Assembly (NCBI GenBank): GCA_002010075.1
Contig: MTMG01000017.1
Span: forward strand, 119,142-168,259
Source: Methanomicrobia archaeon JdFR-19
GTDB lineage: Archaea > Halobacteriota > Methanosarcinia > DSM-18856 > Methermicoccaceae
Length of the DNA stretch: 49,118 nt
Reading direction: 5' to 3'
Shown: positions 24,752-32,640 of the stretch, in pieces
Layout of the letters: each line of letters starts with the position of its first letter
Position numbering within the stretch: the stretch's first letter is position 1
Translations under genes and position numbers: made by a program
The notes under the pieces: generated by a model
Database searches by the model: none
The model's input: only the letters and a program-made list of their open reading frames with translations
Told to the model about the DNA's origin: nothing

Positions 24752-25929
24752 ATTTCCACATCTTTAAGCCTTATCTTACCACTCATTAATTTATGAAGCA
24801 TTGTTTTAAAAAGATCCTTTAAAACTTCTTTTTTCTTTTGCTCGACCTCTATTTTTCTGTCAACAACGCTTAAGATGTGTGCGATTTGCTTTTGCTCTTC
24901 AAGTGGGGGAAGGGGGATTTTGAAAGTTTCTAAATCATGCTTTTGTAAGCTTGGCAAAGTTGTTTTAGCGTGTTCCCCTGACAGAGGTTTTATTTGCATC
25001 CAGCTATAGATAAACCTACTATCTATATTTCCTTTCCAAGAAAGATAGAAAGTGGTATCAGAGGGATAGCATGGTTCCATTAAAAGCCAACATTTTCCAG
25101 CAGTTCCTTTTCTCCCTATCACTATAGTAGGTGTATTGATCAGGGGTCTATCAGTAAAGTCATATATCCCACCCGAGCCCACTACAGGAATATTTCCTTT
25201 TAATTTTGGTTTGGCTTTTCCATATTTAATCTCTGCAATCACTCCCAACCTCACCACTTCCCACCCCTTCGGAATCAAACCTATTTCCGTCTCCTTCTGC
25301 TCCTTGCCGTAAAGTCCTTCTGTAAACAACTTTTGCATTAACGATTTTTTGAGATTTTTGGTCTGCTCTATGATTTTATCCTGAATTTCAATAGCCTGCT
25401 GGATTTTGTCAAGAATCTTAGCGATTTTTTGTTGTTCTGAGAGGGGTGGGAGGGGAATTAAAAGGTTTTTAATTTCAGAAAGATTTAATGTAGGATAGCC
25501 AGATTCCTTCTTTTTTGCAAGTTTTTTCCATACTAAAAAGTAAAAGAGATACTTTTGTAAAGCATTACTATCTTTTGATAAAACAGCACAAAGGTGACTA
25601 ACTATATATGCATCAAATGGAAGCATAGCCCTTTTTTCCAAATAGATAGTGGCGCCGCTTTTTGGAAATACAATGGTGTCTTTTGGAAATACCTTCAATC
25701 TGTATTCTCTAATAGCTTCATCAGTAATCAAATCCGACCCCACGACTTTATGGTCTTCACTATGAATGTGTTGGACTCTAATAAATGGATATTTGCCATT
25801 TTTAAAGTATTTTTCTCCTTGAGGAGCTGAGGCACCAGCAGAAATTTCAGCCACATCCCCCAACCTCACCACCTTCCAATCCTCGGGGATTAAGCCAATT
25901 TCTGTTTGTTTGAAGTTGTTTTCTTTCAT
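24748..25929 (-). CDS. hsdS: Type I restriction specificity subunit HsdS
   Basis: 393-residue target-recognition subunit with two half-repeats. The first target domain begins EIGLIPEDWKVVRLGDVAEI and ends in LPPLSEQQKIAKILDKI; the second begins EIGLIPKGWEVVRLGVIAEI and ends LPPLEEQKQIAHILSVVD. Each conserved helix acts as a spacer, so the site is bipartite; its sequence cannot be predicted from the protein. ATGA overlaps join it to both neighbours. The stop is TGA. Confidence 0.96.
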   Translation of the reverse strand: MKENNFKQTEIGLIPEDWKVVRLGDVAEISAGASAPQGEKYFKNGKYPFIRVQHIHSEDHKVVGSDLITDEAIREYRLKVFPKDTIVFPKSGATIYLEKRAMLPFDAYIVSHLCAVLSKDSNALQKYLFYFLVWKKLAKKKESGYPTLNLSEIKNLLIPLPPLSEQQKIAKILDKIQQAIEIQDKIIEQTKNLKKSLMQKLFTEGLYGKEQKETEIGLIPKGWEVVRLGVIAEIKYGKAKPKLKGNIPVVGSGGIYDFTDRPLINTPTIVIGRKGTAGKCWLLMEPCYPSDTTFYLSWKGNIDSRFIYSWMQIKPLSGEHAKTTLPSLQKHDLETFKIPLPPLEEQKQIAHILSVVDRKIEVEQKKKEVLKDLFKTMLHKLMSGKIRLKDVEI

Positions 25930-26594
25930 AGTAATCCCTCAATAAGTGTTCCAATATTGGTTATGATGTCCATAATGGGTTTTACTTCTTGAAATTTTTT
26001 AGAAAAGCTCTTTAGGCTATCCCAAGCTTTGGAGATTATAGTTTTATCTGGATCAGGTTTTTGAAGTTGGATTTTTATCGTTTCTATATCCGAAGCGATG
26101 TTTAATTTTTCTTCATCACTGAGTTTATCAGTTTTCGAGATTTCATCCAATAAAAGGCTCAGATTTTGATATAGTTCACCATACCTCACATTAACAATAT
26201 TACCGTCACCTATTGTAATTACTCCTTGGATATTCGTTATATTTATGCCTGCCAAGACATGCGTTCTCTGGAACCTTGATGTTCCTTCAAAATGATTCAC
26301 CCCTTTATCAGATATTTTGTAATAAACAGTTTTGGAAGGTATTATCCTTCCTTTAGCTCTAACCTCGTAAACTTCCTCCTCGGTAGCTATCCAGCCTGTT
26401 TGAACGAGATATTCAAGATTGCTAACGATTTCATTACTTTCAAATCCTTTTGACTTCAAACTTTTCTTTATCTCAGAGATTTTTAATCTCATCTTTTTGG
26501 GCGTGGAAGCACACTTATATTTATCATAAAGTAACTGAAGTATTGCCTCTCTTACCTCGTCTGGATCCCTAGGTTGTCTCCTTTTTCTTGTCAC
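25926..26594 (-). CDS. Winged-helix protein of unknown function inside the hsd operon
   Basis: 222 residues, GTG start inside the hsdM stop and TGA overlapping the hsdS ATG, so it is translated strictly with the methylase and specificity genes. Residues 10-95 look like a winged helix (EVREAILQLLYDKY, SEIKKSLKSKGFES, NLEYLVQTGWI). A short beta unit follows (GINITNIQGVITIGDGNIVN, 127-146), then helices (LSDEEKLNIASDIETIKIQL) and a hydrophobic tail (MDIITNIGTLIEGLL). I do not recognise the family. The tail may associate with membranes or other subunits. Regulation of the R-M genes or an additional effector are both possible. Confidence 0.7.
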   Translation of the reverse strand: MTRKRRQPRDPDEVREAILQLLYDKYKCASTPKKMRLKISEIKKSLKSKGFESNEIVSNLEYLVQTGWIATEEEVYEVRAKGRIIPSKTVYYKISDKGVNHFEGTSRFQRTHVLAGINITNIQGVITIGDGNIVNVRYGELYQNLSLLLDEISKTDKLSDEEKLNIASDIETIKIQLQKPDPDKTIISKAWDSLKSFSKKFQEVKPIMDIITNIGTLIEGLL

Positions 26595-28114
26595 ACTTCA
26601 AACCCCATTTTGGTTAATATTTCCTTCAACTCTTCATCAACTTCCTCTCTTTCCTCTTCAACTTTCCCAAGCTCGACCAGTATATCCTCAACAGACTGGA
26701 TCTCTTCTGTTTCGTCCACAGAGACATAACGAGAAGGACTCAAATTATAATCGTTCTTTCTTGCCTCCTCTATGGTTATAATCCTTGAAAAACCTTCTAT
26801 TTCCTTCCAGCCAAAATATACATCAATAATTTTTTTTATATTCTCGTCTGTGAGATAGTTTTTCGGTCTTCCCTTTGCAAACTCTTTTGATGCATTTATA
26901 AGAAGTATCTCACCCCTGTGTTTTTTTGCCTTATTTATCACAATTATATTTCCCGGTGCTGTTGTGTTATAAAAGAGATTATCAGTAAGCAAAATAACTG
27001 CCTCAATCAAATCATTTTCAACAAACTTCTTTCTAATCTCCTTCTCTCTATCTGTTCCAGAACTACCACTTCCTCTTGTCACAACTCCAGTATCTATAAC
27101 CACAACCAATTTCCCATTCTCTCTTAGAGAAGCAAACATTTGCTGAATCCATCCCCAGTCAGAGCTTTGATTCGATGGTGGAATACCAAAGCTAAATCTA
27201 TTATATGGGTCATTTTCAAAAACATCTTGCGGAAATTTCTGGTTCCACATAGGATTTGCAATAACCTTGTCAAACTGTTTTACCCTACCTTCTTCAATAA
27301 ATTTTGGATTTCTTATGGTATCTCCAACTCTAATATCTGCATCCATATCATGGACAAAAGCATTCATCCTTGCCATCGCATAGGTAAAGGGATTAATCTC
27401 CTGCCCATAGAGTTTTAAAGGTCTTTTAACTTCCTTTTTCTTCTCTCTAAGCACAAGTTGAGATTTCACAAGTAGTCCACCTGAACCACAGGCAGGGTCA
27501 TAAACCTCTTCACCTTCGTCTGGATCGAGTAAATAAGCCATCAAAAGCCCAACTTCTCTTGGCGTGTAAAATTCGCCTGCTGATTGCCCAGAACCTTCCG
27601 CAAACTTTCTTAGAAGGTATTCATATGCCCTACCCAAAATATCAGGCTCGACATCTTCCAAGCCAAGCCTATATTTGCTTAAAATTTGCATAAGTTTTGA
27701 GATATTTTCATCGCTTATTATCCGTTCACCTGCTTGAGTAGCGTTGAAATCAACTATGTCTATAACTCCCTGCAATTTCGGATTTTCTTTAGCTATTTTT
27801 CTTAAAGCTTCTGTTAGTTTCTCCCCTATATCTGTGGTAATCTTCCTTATGTTCTTCCAGAGACAATCTTCTGGAATGTAAAACCTTATAAGTTTCCGGT
27901 CTTGGGATACGAGTCTCCTTACAACCTCTTCATTCCCAAGCTCTTCGGATAGTTTCTTTATTTCATCTTCATAAACATCGCATAGCCTCTTATAGAAAAT
28001 TAGAGGAATAATATAGTCCTTATATTTCGGTGCATCAATATGTCCTCTAATACTACATGCAGCTTCCCAAAGCCAGTTTTCAAGGGTTGATATATCAAGT
28101 TTGCCAAACCACAT
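26591..28114 (-). CDS. hsdM: Type I DNA methyltransferase subunit HsdM
   Basis: 507-residue N6-adenine methylase. An HsdM N-terminal helical domain (LENWLWEAACSIRGHIDAPK) is followed by FYTPREVG, the SAM motif DPACGSGG at 206-213 and the catalytic NPMW at 287-290 (the NPPW/NPMW variant of the NPP motif). It heads the overlapping run hsdM, winged-helix gene, hsdS, hsdR, ygjP. The stop is TGA. Its ATG lies 45 nt after the end of the unknown gene at 28160, which is on the same strand. Confidence 0.96.
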   Translation of the reverse strand: MWFGKLDISTLENWLWEAACSIRGHIDAPKYKDYIIPLIFYKRLCDVYEDEIKKLSEELGNEEVVRRLVSQDRKLIRFYIPEDCLWKNIRKITTDIGEKLTEALRKIAKENPKLQGVIDIVDFNATQAGERIISDENISKLMQILSKYRLGLEDVEPDILGRAYEYLLRKFAEGSGQSAGEFYTPREVGLLMAYLLDPDEGEEVYDPACGSGGLLVKSQLVLREKKKEVKRPLKLYGQEINPFTYAMARMNAFVHDMDADIRVGDTIRNPKFIEEGRVKQFDKVIANPMWNQKFPQDVFENDPYNRFSFGIPPSNQSSDWGWIQQMFASLRENGKLVVVIDTGVVTRGSGSSGTDREKEIRKKFVENDLIEAVILLTDNLFYNTTAPGNIIVINKAKKHRGEILLINASKEFAKGRPKNYLTDENIKKIIDVYFGWKEIEGFSRIITIEEARKNDYNLSPSRYVSVDETEEIQSVEDILVELGKVEEEREEVDEELKEILTKMGFEV

Positions 28115-28159
28115 GATTAATATCCTCTTTTTAACTTTATTAGATAGGTTTGTAAAAGA

Positions 28160-29182
28160 TTAGCTTATTAATTCTTCTGCATATTTAATTAGGAGTTTTG
28201 TTGCAATCAATACGTGCTCTGCATCATCTTTGTTTATTTTTACTTCTTCTGGTATGTATCGTCCTTTCTGTCTTAGCTCCTCCAGATGTAAATCTAGAGA
28301 TGCTAAATGTTCAAACTTACCGTAAGCTCTACCCCATCTCTCTTTATAATTAAAACCATCCTTTCCAAATTTCTCTTTTACAATTCCATCAAGCAAATGA
28401 CCGACTTCTCTACAATTAGCATATACGCCCTTTGTGTCCCATCTTCTAAATGCCTCTTCTGCTCTTTCTATAAGATTCCATGCTTCTTCAATCACTTTAT
28501 CCTCTTTTGGTATCTCAACAATGAAATACTCACCTAACCCAAGCTTGGGTGCATAATCATAGATCCAATCTGATGATGGGATTGTTATCTCCTTTTTAAG
28601 TTGTTGCATAGATACGGCTAAAAAGGGAGCTCCACCATTTCCAGACAATATCCATCTACTTGAATTAGTAGAAGTGTAATCTGAATCGTAGGCATATACC
28701 AAAAAGTACCAATCACGAGTGGACTTTCCACTGTCTGTGCCTAGGGTTGGAATAGTATTTGTATGGGTAATTACTGCATTAGATTTTAGTTCATGCACAT
28801 AAGAAATGACAGCTCTACTATCAATACTTTTAATATTCAAATTGAGAACTAAGATAACATCATGTTTTTTGTTTTCCATTCTTTCTTCTTCTATGTAACT
28901 CAAAGCCCTCTTATCTAAGAGGGCAACAAGTTTTGTTTTGTATATTTCATCTTTGAACTGTTTATCAAATATTGACCCTTTGGCTCCAATTTCATAAGAG
29001 CTTGAAGACTCTGACACATCTTCTTTGAGCTCTGCAATTATTTTTCCATCATCCGTTTCTAACCATCCACTTATGTCAACAATTGCCTCTTGATATTTTG
29101 TGTGAGTTATCTCGACATCAAAACTAATCCCCGGGCGAATAGAAGCCTCATAAAGACTAGATGTTACATTTTGTATATTCAT
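28160..29182 (-). CDS. Unknown protein upstream of the hsd operon
   Basis: About 340 residues, unrecognised. The ATG at 29182 is chosen because AGGTGG lies 5 nt before it; GTG 29191 is the alternative. The N-terminal part is beta-rich (ISFDVEITHTKYQEAIVDIS), and the middle has VISYVHELKSN and RDWYFLVYAYDSDY. The C-terminal 100 residues are helical (VIEEAWNLIERAEEAFRRWD, YANCREVGHLLDGIVKEKFG), reminiscent of HEPN-like or abortive-infection bundles but without a clear RxxxxH motif. The position suggests a defence accessory. The stop is TAA. Confidence 0.6.
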   Translation of the reverse strand: MNIQNVTSSLYEASIRPGISFDVEITHTKYQEAIVDISGWLETDDGKIIAELKEDVSESSSSYEIGAKGSIFDKQFKDEIYKTKLVALLDKRALSYIEEERMENKKHDVILVLNLNIKSIDSRAVISYVHELKSNAVITHTNTIPTLGTDSGKSTRDWYFLVYAYDSDYTSTNSSRWILSGNGGAPFLAVSMQQLKKEITIPSSDWIYDYAPKLGLGEYFIVEIPKEDKVIEEAWNLIERAEEAFRRWDTKGVYANCREVGHLLDGIVKEKFGKDGFNYKERWGRAYGKFEHLASLDLHLEELRQKGRYIPEEVKINKDDAEHVLIATKLLIKYAEELIS

Positions 29183-29224
29183 AACTACCACCTGAGTATT
29201 GTATGTAGTTGCAGGATATAAAAA

Positions 29225-29356
29225 TTATAACTCCCCTTCTCCCCAAACCTCAGGATTCACGAAATACACCGAGATGTCCCCCTCATGCTTATGATCAGTT
29301 TCTTCTTTTAGAACTCCTTTAATTAGGTAATGAAAAACTTCAACTTCCCTCTTCAA
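29225..29356 (-). CDS. Possible small protein after hepT
   Basis: A 43-codon frame from TTG 29356, overlapping the end of hepT by 17 bp, translating EVEVFHYLIKGVLKEETDHK and ISVYFVNPEVWGEGEL, ending TAA. Composition is protein-like and it fills the gap, but there is no recognised family and the start is weak. It could also be the remnant of a longer gene. Confidence 0.3.
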   Translation of the reverse strand: MKREVEVFHYLIKGVLKEETDHKHEGDISVYFVNPEVWGEGEL

Positions 29357-29678
29357 GAATCCCCTCTATCTGACTTCTGAGTTTTGGTATCTCCTCCACA
29401 ACTGTTTTCCACACAATTTTATAATTCACACCAAAATACTCATGAATGAGTTTGTCCCTCATGCCAGATATTTCCCTCCATGGTATGGATGGATACCTTT
29501 CCCTGAAGTCCTCAGGTATCTGTTTTACAGCCTCTCCGACTATCTCAAGACTTCTCACAAATGCCCGCATCATCACAGGATCATTAACAAATTCGCTGTA
29601 ATCCATGCATTTCGACTTTTCAATAAGAAAATCACACTCTTGGAGGATGTGCTGAAGATATGGCTTTACCTGTTTCAT
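29340..29678 (-). CDS. hepT: HepT-like HEPN ribonuclease toxin (DUF86)
   Basis: 112-residue HEPN-domain protein. The catalytic RxxxxH motif is RDKLIHEYFGV near residue 85, preceded by RSLEIVGEAVKQIPEDFRE, the standard DUF86 text. HepT cleaves RNA and is neutralised by its MntA partner through polyadenylylation. It overlaps mntA by ATGA. It is carried by the integrated element, where such pairs help maintain the DNA in the host. The stop is TGA. Confidence 0.92.
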   Translation of the reverse strand: MKQVKPYLQHILQECDFLIEKSKCMDYSEFVNDPVMMRAFVRSLEIVGEAVKQIPEDFRERYPSIPWREISGMRDKLIHEYFGVNYKIVWKTVVEEIPKLRSQIEGILEEGS

Positions 29679-29962
29679 AAAACCTCAACCTCTTTGATGT
29701 ACGGTCTGATGTATGGGCTTATTCCCTCCTCGGTAAGCAAATCCACCTTCACTCCCAGAACCCTGCTCAGTTCTTCTTCTATCCTGACAAGCTCGATGAG
29801 GGTAGGAGGAGTTTCAAACTCCACAATGATGTCCACATCACTCGAAGGTCTCTGTTCATTTTCAACATAGGAGCCAAAAATCTTGAGTTTTTTGATTCCA
29901 TATTTTCTAATTTCGTTTTTATGCTTCTGAAGTATCTGAACAATCTCCTGCAATGTTTTCAT
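29675..29962 (-). CDS. mntA: MntA-like minimal nucleotidyltransferase antitoxin
   Basis: 95-residue polymerase-beta-type nucleotidyltransferase with the motif FGSYVENEQRPSSDVDIIVEF split as GSY and DVDI (around residues 31-45) plus the third acidic residue in KVDLLTE. It is the partner of HepT and modifies its RNase site. It is the upstream gene of the pair. The stop is TGA. Confidence 0.92.
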   Translation of the reverse strand: MKTLQEIVQILQKHKNEIRKYGIKKLKIFGSYVENEQRPSSDVDIIVEFETPPTLIELVRIEEELSRVLGVKVDLLTEEGISPYIRPYIKEVEVL

Positions 29963-30312
29963 AGATTGACTGGTATGTATTCAAAGTTTAATTATGTTAT
30001 GGATGAGGAAATATCGAGTTTGAGCTTCTTATGTGTAATCCCTACTCAGATCAGAATTTGCCCGACTTTCTTTTCATGTACAAATCAATTATTGAGAGAT
30101 CAAAGAATGTGATGCCACAGGAAATTTATATGAGAGAGAGCAAAGTGATGGTAATGACAAAAAAGTGCATCTCAGAAGTGAGAAAGACCTTGAAGAGTTG
30201 CCAGAGGGAGAATGGGTATTTGTTGAAAAGTCTGACATAGGTTTCAGAGTTGTGATGGGAAAAAGAAGCACACATAAGAAAAAATAACCAATTCTGTTAT
30301 CCTCCAAAATAT
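29963..30312. other. Region without a convincing intact gene
   Basis: A plus-strand frame (30031-30240, starting CNPYSDQNLPDF, ending in a TAG-adjacent position) and a second frame (about 30093-30290: HLRSEKDLEELPEGEWVFVE, then IGFRVVMGKRSTHKKK, TAA) have protein-like texture. Neither has a good start, and they suggest one gene broken by a frameshift. I see no RNA or repeat. Confidence 0.3.
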
Positions 30313-30645
30313 CTAAGCATTTTTCCCAACTCTATAAAGCACATGCTTATGCTTGCTATATGAATATCCTCTCCTCTTCAACCATGCCATGAATTCGAAT
30401 ATGATGTCCCTGTTAATTGGATATGTGCCTCTATACCCCAATCCACTATAAAACTCTTTTATCGTATTTATTTCTGTTTTCACGGCGTTTAAAGTGTGCT
30501 CTCTTGTTTTATTTGCAGGATAGACATCCTCTATGTATTTCTGAATATCATCTTCGGTTATTGTGTATTCTTTGGCGATTTCTGGTCTAAATGTAAGGCT
30601 TGGGGGGCCTGTGTCCTGCCACTGGACTACAGCCGCCTGTGGGTC
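30313..30645 (-). pseudogene. C-terminal piece of the split integrase-like gene (core-binding domain only)
   Basis: Starting in the right attachment repeat, the frame continues TFRPEIAKEYTITEDDIQKY, AVKTEINTIKEFYSGLGYRG and FMAWLKRRGYSYSKHKHVLY. This is the SAM-like core-binding domain of tyrosine recombinases. It reaches a TAG at 30313-30315 (the extension, about 23 codons to TGA, looks unrelated to a recombinase), so the catalytic R-H-R-Y domain is missing. The apparent start at 30663 lies in chromosomal sequence and is an artefact. Confidence 0.6.
30596..30645. repeat. Attachment site, right copy, with a tRNA-Gly 5'-half remnant
   Basis: Identical to 20698-20747. Positions 30596-30636 correspond to bases 41 to 1 of tRNA-Gly on the minus strand; the 3' half is absent. 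The chromosomal sequence to its right holds a TATA-like attttatatt (minus strand, about 30669-30680), which is likely the original tRNA promoter. Confidence 0.92.
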
Positions 30646-30787
30646 GACTGATAGTGATTTCAAACTACCAAATATAAAATCTTACTGTTCTTAAAAATCG
30701 TTGTTTGGGATCAGAATTAAATATAAATATAGTGGCGATGTGCTGAACAAATTGATAGTGGGTGAAACTATCGATGGGGGCTGTAAA

Positions 30788-31804
30788 ATGTATGAATCAT
30801 ATGTAATTTCTGCAATTCTTTTTTCTCTGGTAATCTATCTCATCCTGAAATACAAAAAGAGTGAGAGAAAGATTTCAGAGATTGGAGCAAAGATGGACGA
30901 ATTGAATAATAACATGTCAACCTTGATTGACGGGGCGGTTGCTAAATCCTTACAAAATTCTGCAAAAATCTTTGAAAGCTTGTTCTCCTCAGCAATTGCC
31001 AAGAACACAGATGTAATCAAAGGTGCGTTTGCAACCTCGCTAAAAGAATTAGGCATACAAGAAGATATTGGCAGGATGAGGGAAGCTTCAGAAGACCTCA
31101 AAACGATAACGTCTGACCTCAAAACAATGTTCCAAGTTAAACATGCAAGAGCGAGATTTGGAGAGTTGCAACTCGAATACTTGCTGAAAGACATTTTTCC
31201 ACACACCAGAGTATCATTCCAGAAGAACATTGGCATTGGCATACCAGATGCTTGTATCCTCGTCGAAAACAACAAATATCTATGTATTGATTCAAAATTT
31301 CCTCTTGAAAATTTCAAGAAATATTGCCAGTCTGACAATGAAAAGGAAAGATTCTGGAAAGATTTTGTACAAGATGTTAAAAAGCATATTGAAAATGTGA
31401 AGAAATATGTTGGAAGAGATAATACACTTGATTTTGCGTTCATGTTTGTACCATCAGATACGATATTTTACCACCTTGTTTCAGAGGCTCCCGAACTTGC
31501 TGTTGAAGCTGGAAAACAAGGTGTCATTCTCACATCTCCATCTGTTCTGCCCGCCTATCTCAGCCTGATTTCGGCAAGAATTACCGCCGAGGAGATTTCA
31601 AAAAGAACAGAGGAAATCCAGAAAAAACTGGATGGAATTGGCAGATATATCGGCACACTTGGTAGTACGCTTGAAGTCCTCTCGACTCACATAAATAACA
31701 CATCAAAAAACTTGCCAAAGGTTAGACAGTCCTTTGATGATTTAAAGAGATACTATACGGCCCTCTGCAGTTTGGAGGGAATAGATGAAGAAGATGATAG
31801 ATGA
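30788..31804 (+). CDS. rmuC: RmuC-family DNA recombination/repair protein
   Basis: 338 residues from ATG 30788, which has a GGGGG site upstream; a longer TTG frame at 30701 lacks support. There is one N-terminal membrane helix (ISAILFSLVIYLILKY), a coiled coil (ISEIGAKMDELNNNMSTLID), then the RmuC nuclease-fold core: FGELQLEYLLKDIFP, PDACILVENNKYLCIDSKFP and FMFVPSDTIFYHLV. A TATA box (aaatataaatatag, 30719-30732) precedes it. It is the first chromosomal gene after the element. The stop is TGA. Confidence 0.9.
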   Translation: MYESYVISAILFSLVIYLILKYKKSERKISEIGAKMDELNNNMSTLIDGAVAKSLQNSAKIFESLFSSAIAKNTDVIKGAFATSLKELGIQEDIGRMREASEDLKTITSDLKTMFQVKHARARFGELQLEYLLKDIFPHTRVSFQKNIGIGIPDACILVENNKYLCIDSKFPLENFKKYCQSDNEKERFWKDFVQDVKKHIENVKKYVGRDNTLDFAFMFVPSDTIFYHLVSEAPELAVEAGKQGVILTSPSVLPAYLSLISARITAEEISKRTEEIQKKLDGIGRYIGTLGSTLEVLSTHINNTSKNLPKVRQSFDDLKRYYTALCSLEGIDEEDDR

Positions 31805-31838
31805 GAGGACATCAAATCCTCAGATAAATCTTCAGATT

Positions 31839-32636
31839 TTACTTACTAAAAAACAACCTCATTGCTAACATGCTTGAAAACGACACCAACAGTAGCATCA
31901 ACGCACATCCTATTGCCAGCTCGAGTTGACCAGTTGATGTATTCAGAAAAACTCCAACAGGCAAGGTCTCGGTTCTGTATGGAATCGCTCCCGCTACCAT
32001 GAGTGTTGCTCCAAACTCTCCCATACACCTTGCCCATGTAAGCATAGTAGCTGTAAAGATGCCATTTTGTGCAATGGGCAACGTAATAATAAAAAATACT
32101 TTTAAAGGTGAGGCGCCCAGTACACGGGCAACGCTTTCGAGTCTTGTGTCTACCATCCCAAAACTTGACTGTGCCCCACGTATAAGGAAGGGGGCTGCGA
32201 TGAATAGTTGGGCGAGTATCGCACCTTTGAGGGTGAACAGTATTTTCACGCCAGCTGAGGTAAGAACTCCTCCCACCGGAGACAGGGGAGTAAGGAGGAG
32301 GAGAAGGGCGAGTCCACTTACAAGAGGAGGGACCGCAACAGGCAACTCTATCAGTGTCTCTATTACTGAGATGAGTCGGGATTTTGGAGTTCTTGCTAAC
32401 GTGTATGCAAGTGGTATACCCAGCAGAAATGCAATGGAAGTAGCCGAGGTTGCAGAAATAATACTCAATTTCACAGCAGATAACACTTCTGAAGAGAGAG
32501 AAAATGATATAGAGAGAGCCCCAAAAATAAGACTGACCATCACAAGAAGAACTAACAAAGGGTATACCATGGAGATGAGGGGCAAAATACTACCAAACCC
32601 GCAAAGTTTTTGGACTCTCTCAGAATTCAACTTCAT
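31839..32636 (-). CDS. ABC transporter permease, molybdate/tungstate type
   Basis: About 265 residues (274 if the ATG at 32663 is used) with six membrane segments and the EAA loop ARVLGASPLKVFFIITLP. It resembles ModB/WtpB permeases. The ATG at 32636 is 4 nt after the stop of the binding-protein gene, and 32663 would overlap it by 23 bp; the former is favoured. No ATPase gene follows: the next gene converges (rmuC). The stop is TAA. Confidence 0.85.
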   Translation of the reverse strand: MKLNSERVQKLCGFGSILPLISMVYPLLVLLVMVSLIFGALSISFSLSSEVLSAVKLSIISATSATSIAFLLGIPLAYTLARTPKSRLISVIETLIELPVAVPPLVSGLALLLLLTPLSPVGGVLTSAGVKILFTLKGAILAQLFIAAPFLIRGAQSSFGMVDTRLESVARVLGASPLKVFFIITLPIAQNGIFTATMLTWARCMGEFGATLMVAGAIPYRTETLPVGVFLNTSTGQLELAIGCALMLLLVSFSSMLAMRLFFSK

Positions 32637-32640
32637 GATA

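Larger units (their letters stand above)
20698..30645. mobile_element. Integrated element in tRNA-Gly with type I R-M and toxin-antitoxin cargo
   Basis: A 9.9-kb segment bounded by an exact 50-bp direct repeat of the tRNA-Gly 5' half (20698-20747 and 30596-30645). Base composition inside is visibly more AT-rich than the flanks. Contents: the two halves of an integrase-like gene at the ends, a membrane protein with an in-frame TAG, a YgjP-type protease, hsdR, hsdS, a winged-helix gene, hsdM, an unknown protein and HepT/MntA. No complete integrase with catalytic residues is present, so it is probably no longer autonomous. A defence island delivered by SSV-type integration is the most likely reading. 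Confidence 0.85.

Noticed and set aside
30313-30663. Gene starting with the frame at 30663 as an independent protein
   Set aside because: The first residues are encoded by chromosomal sequence right of the attachment repeat; the real upstream partner is the fragment at the left end of the element.
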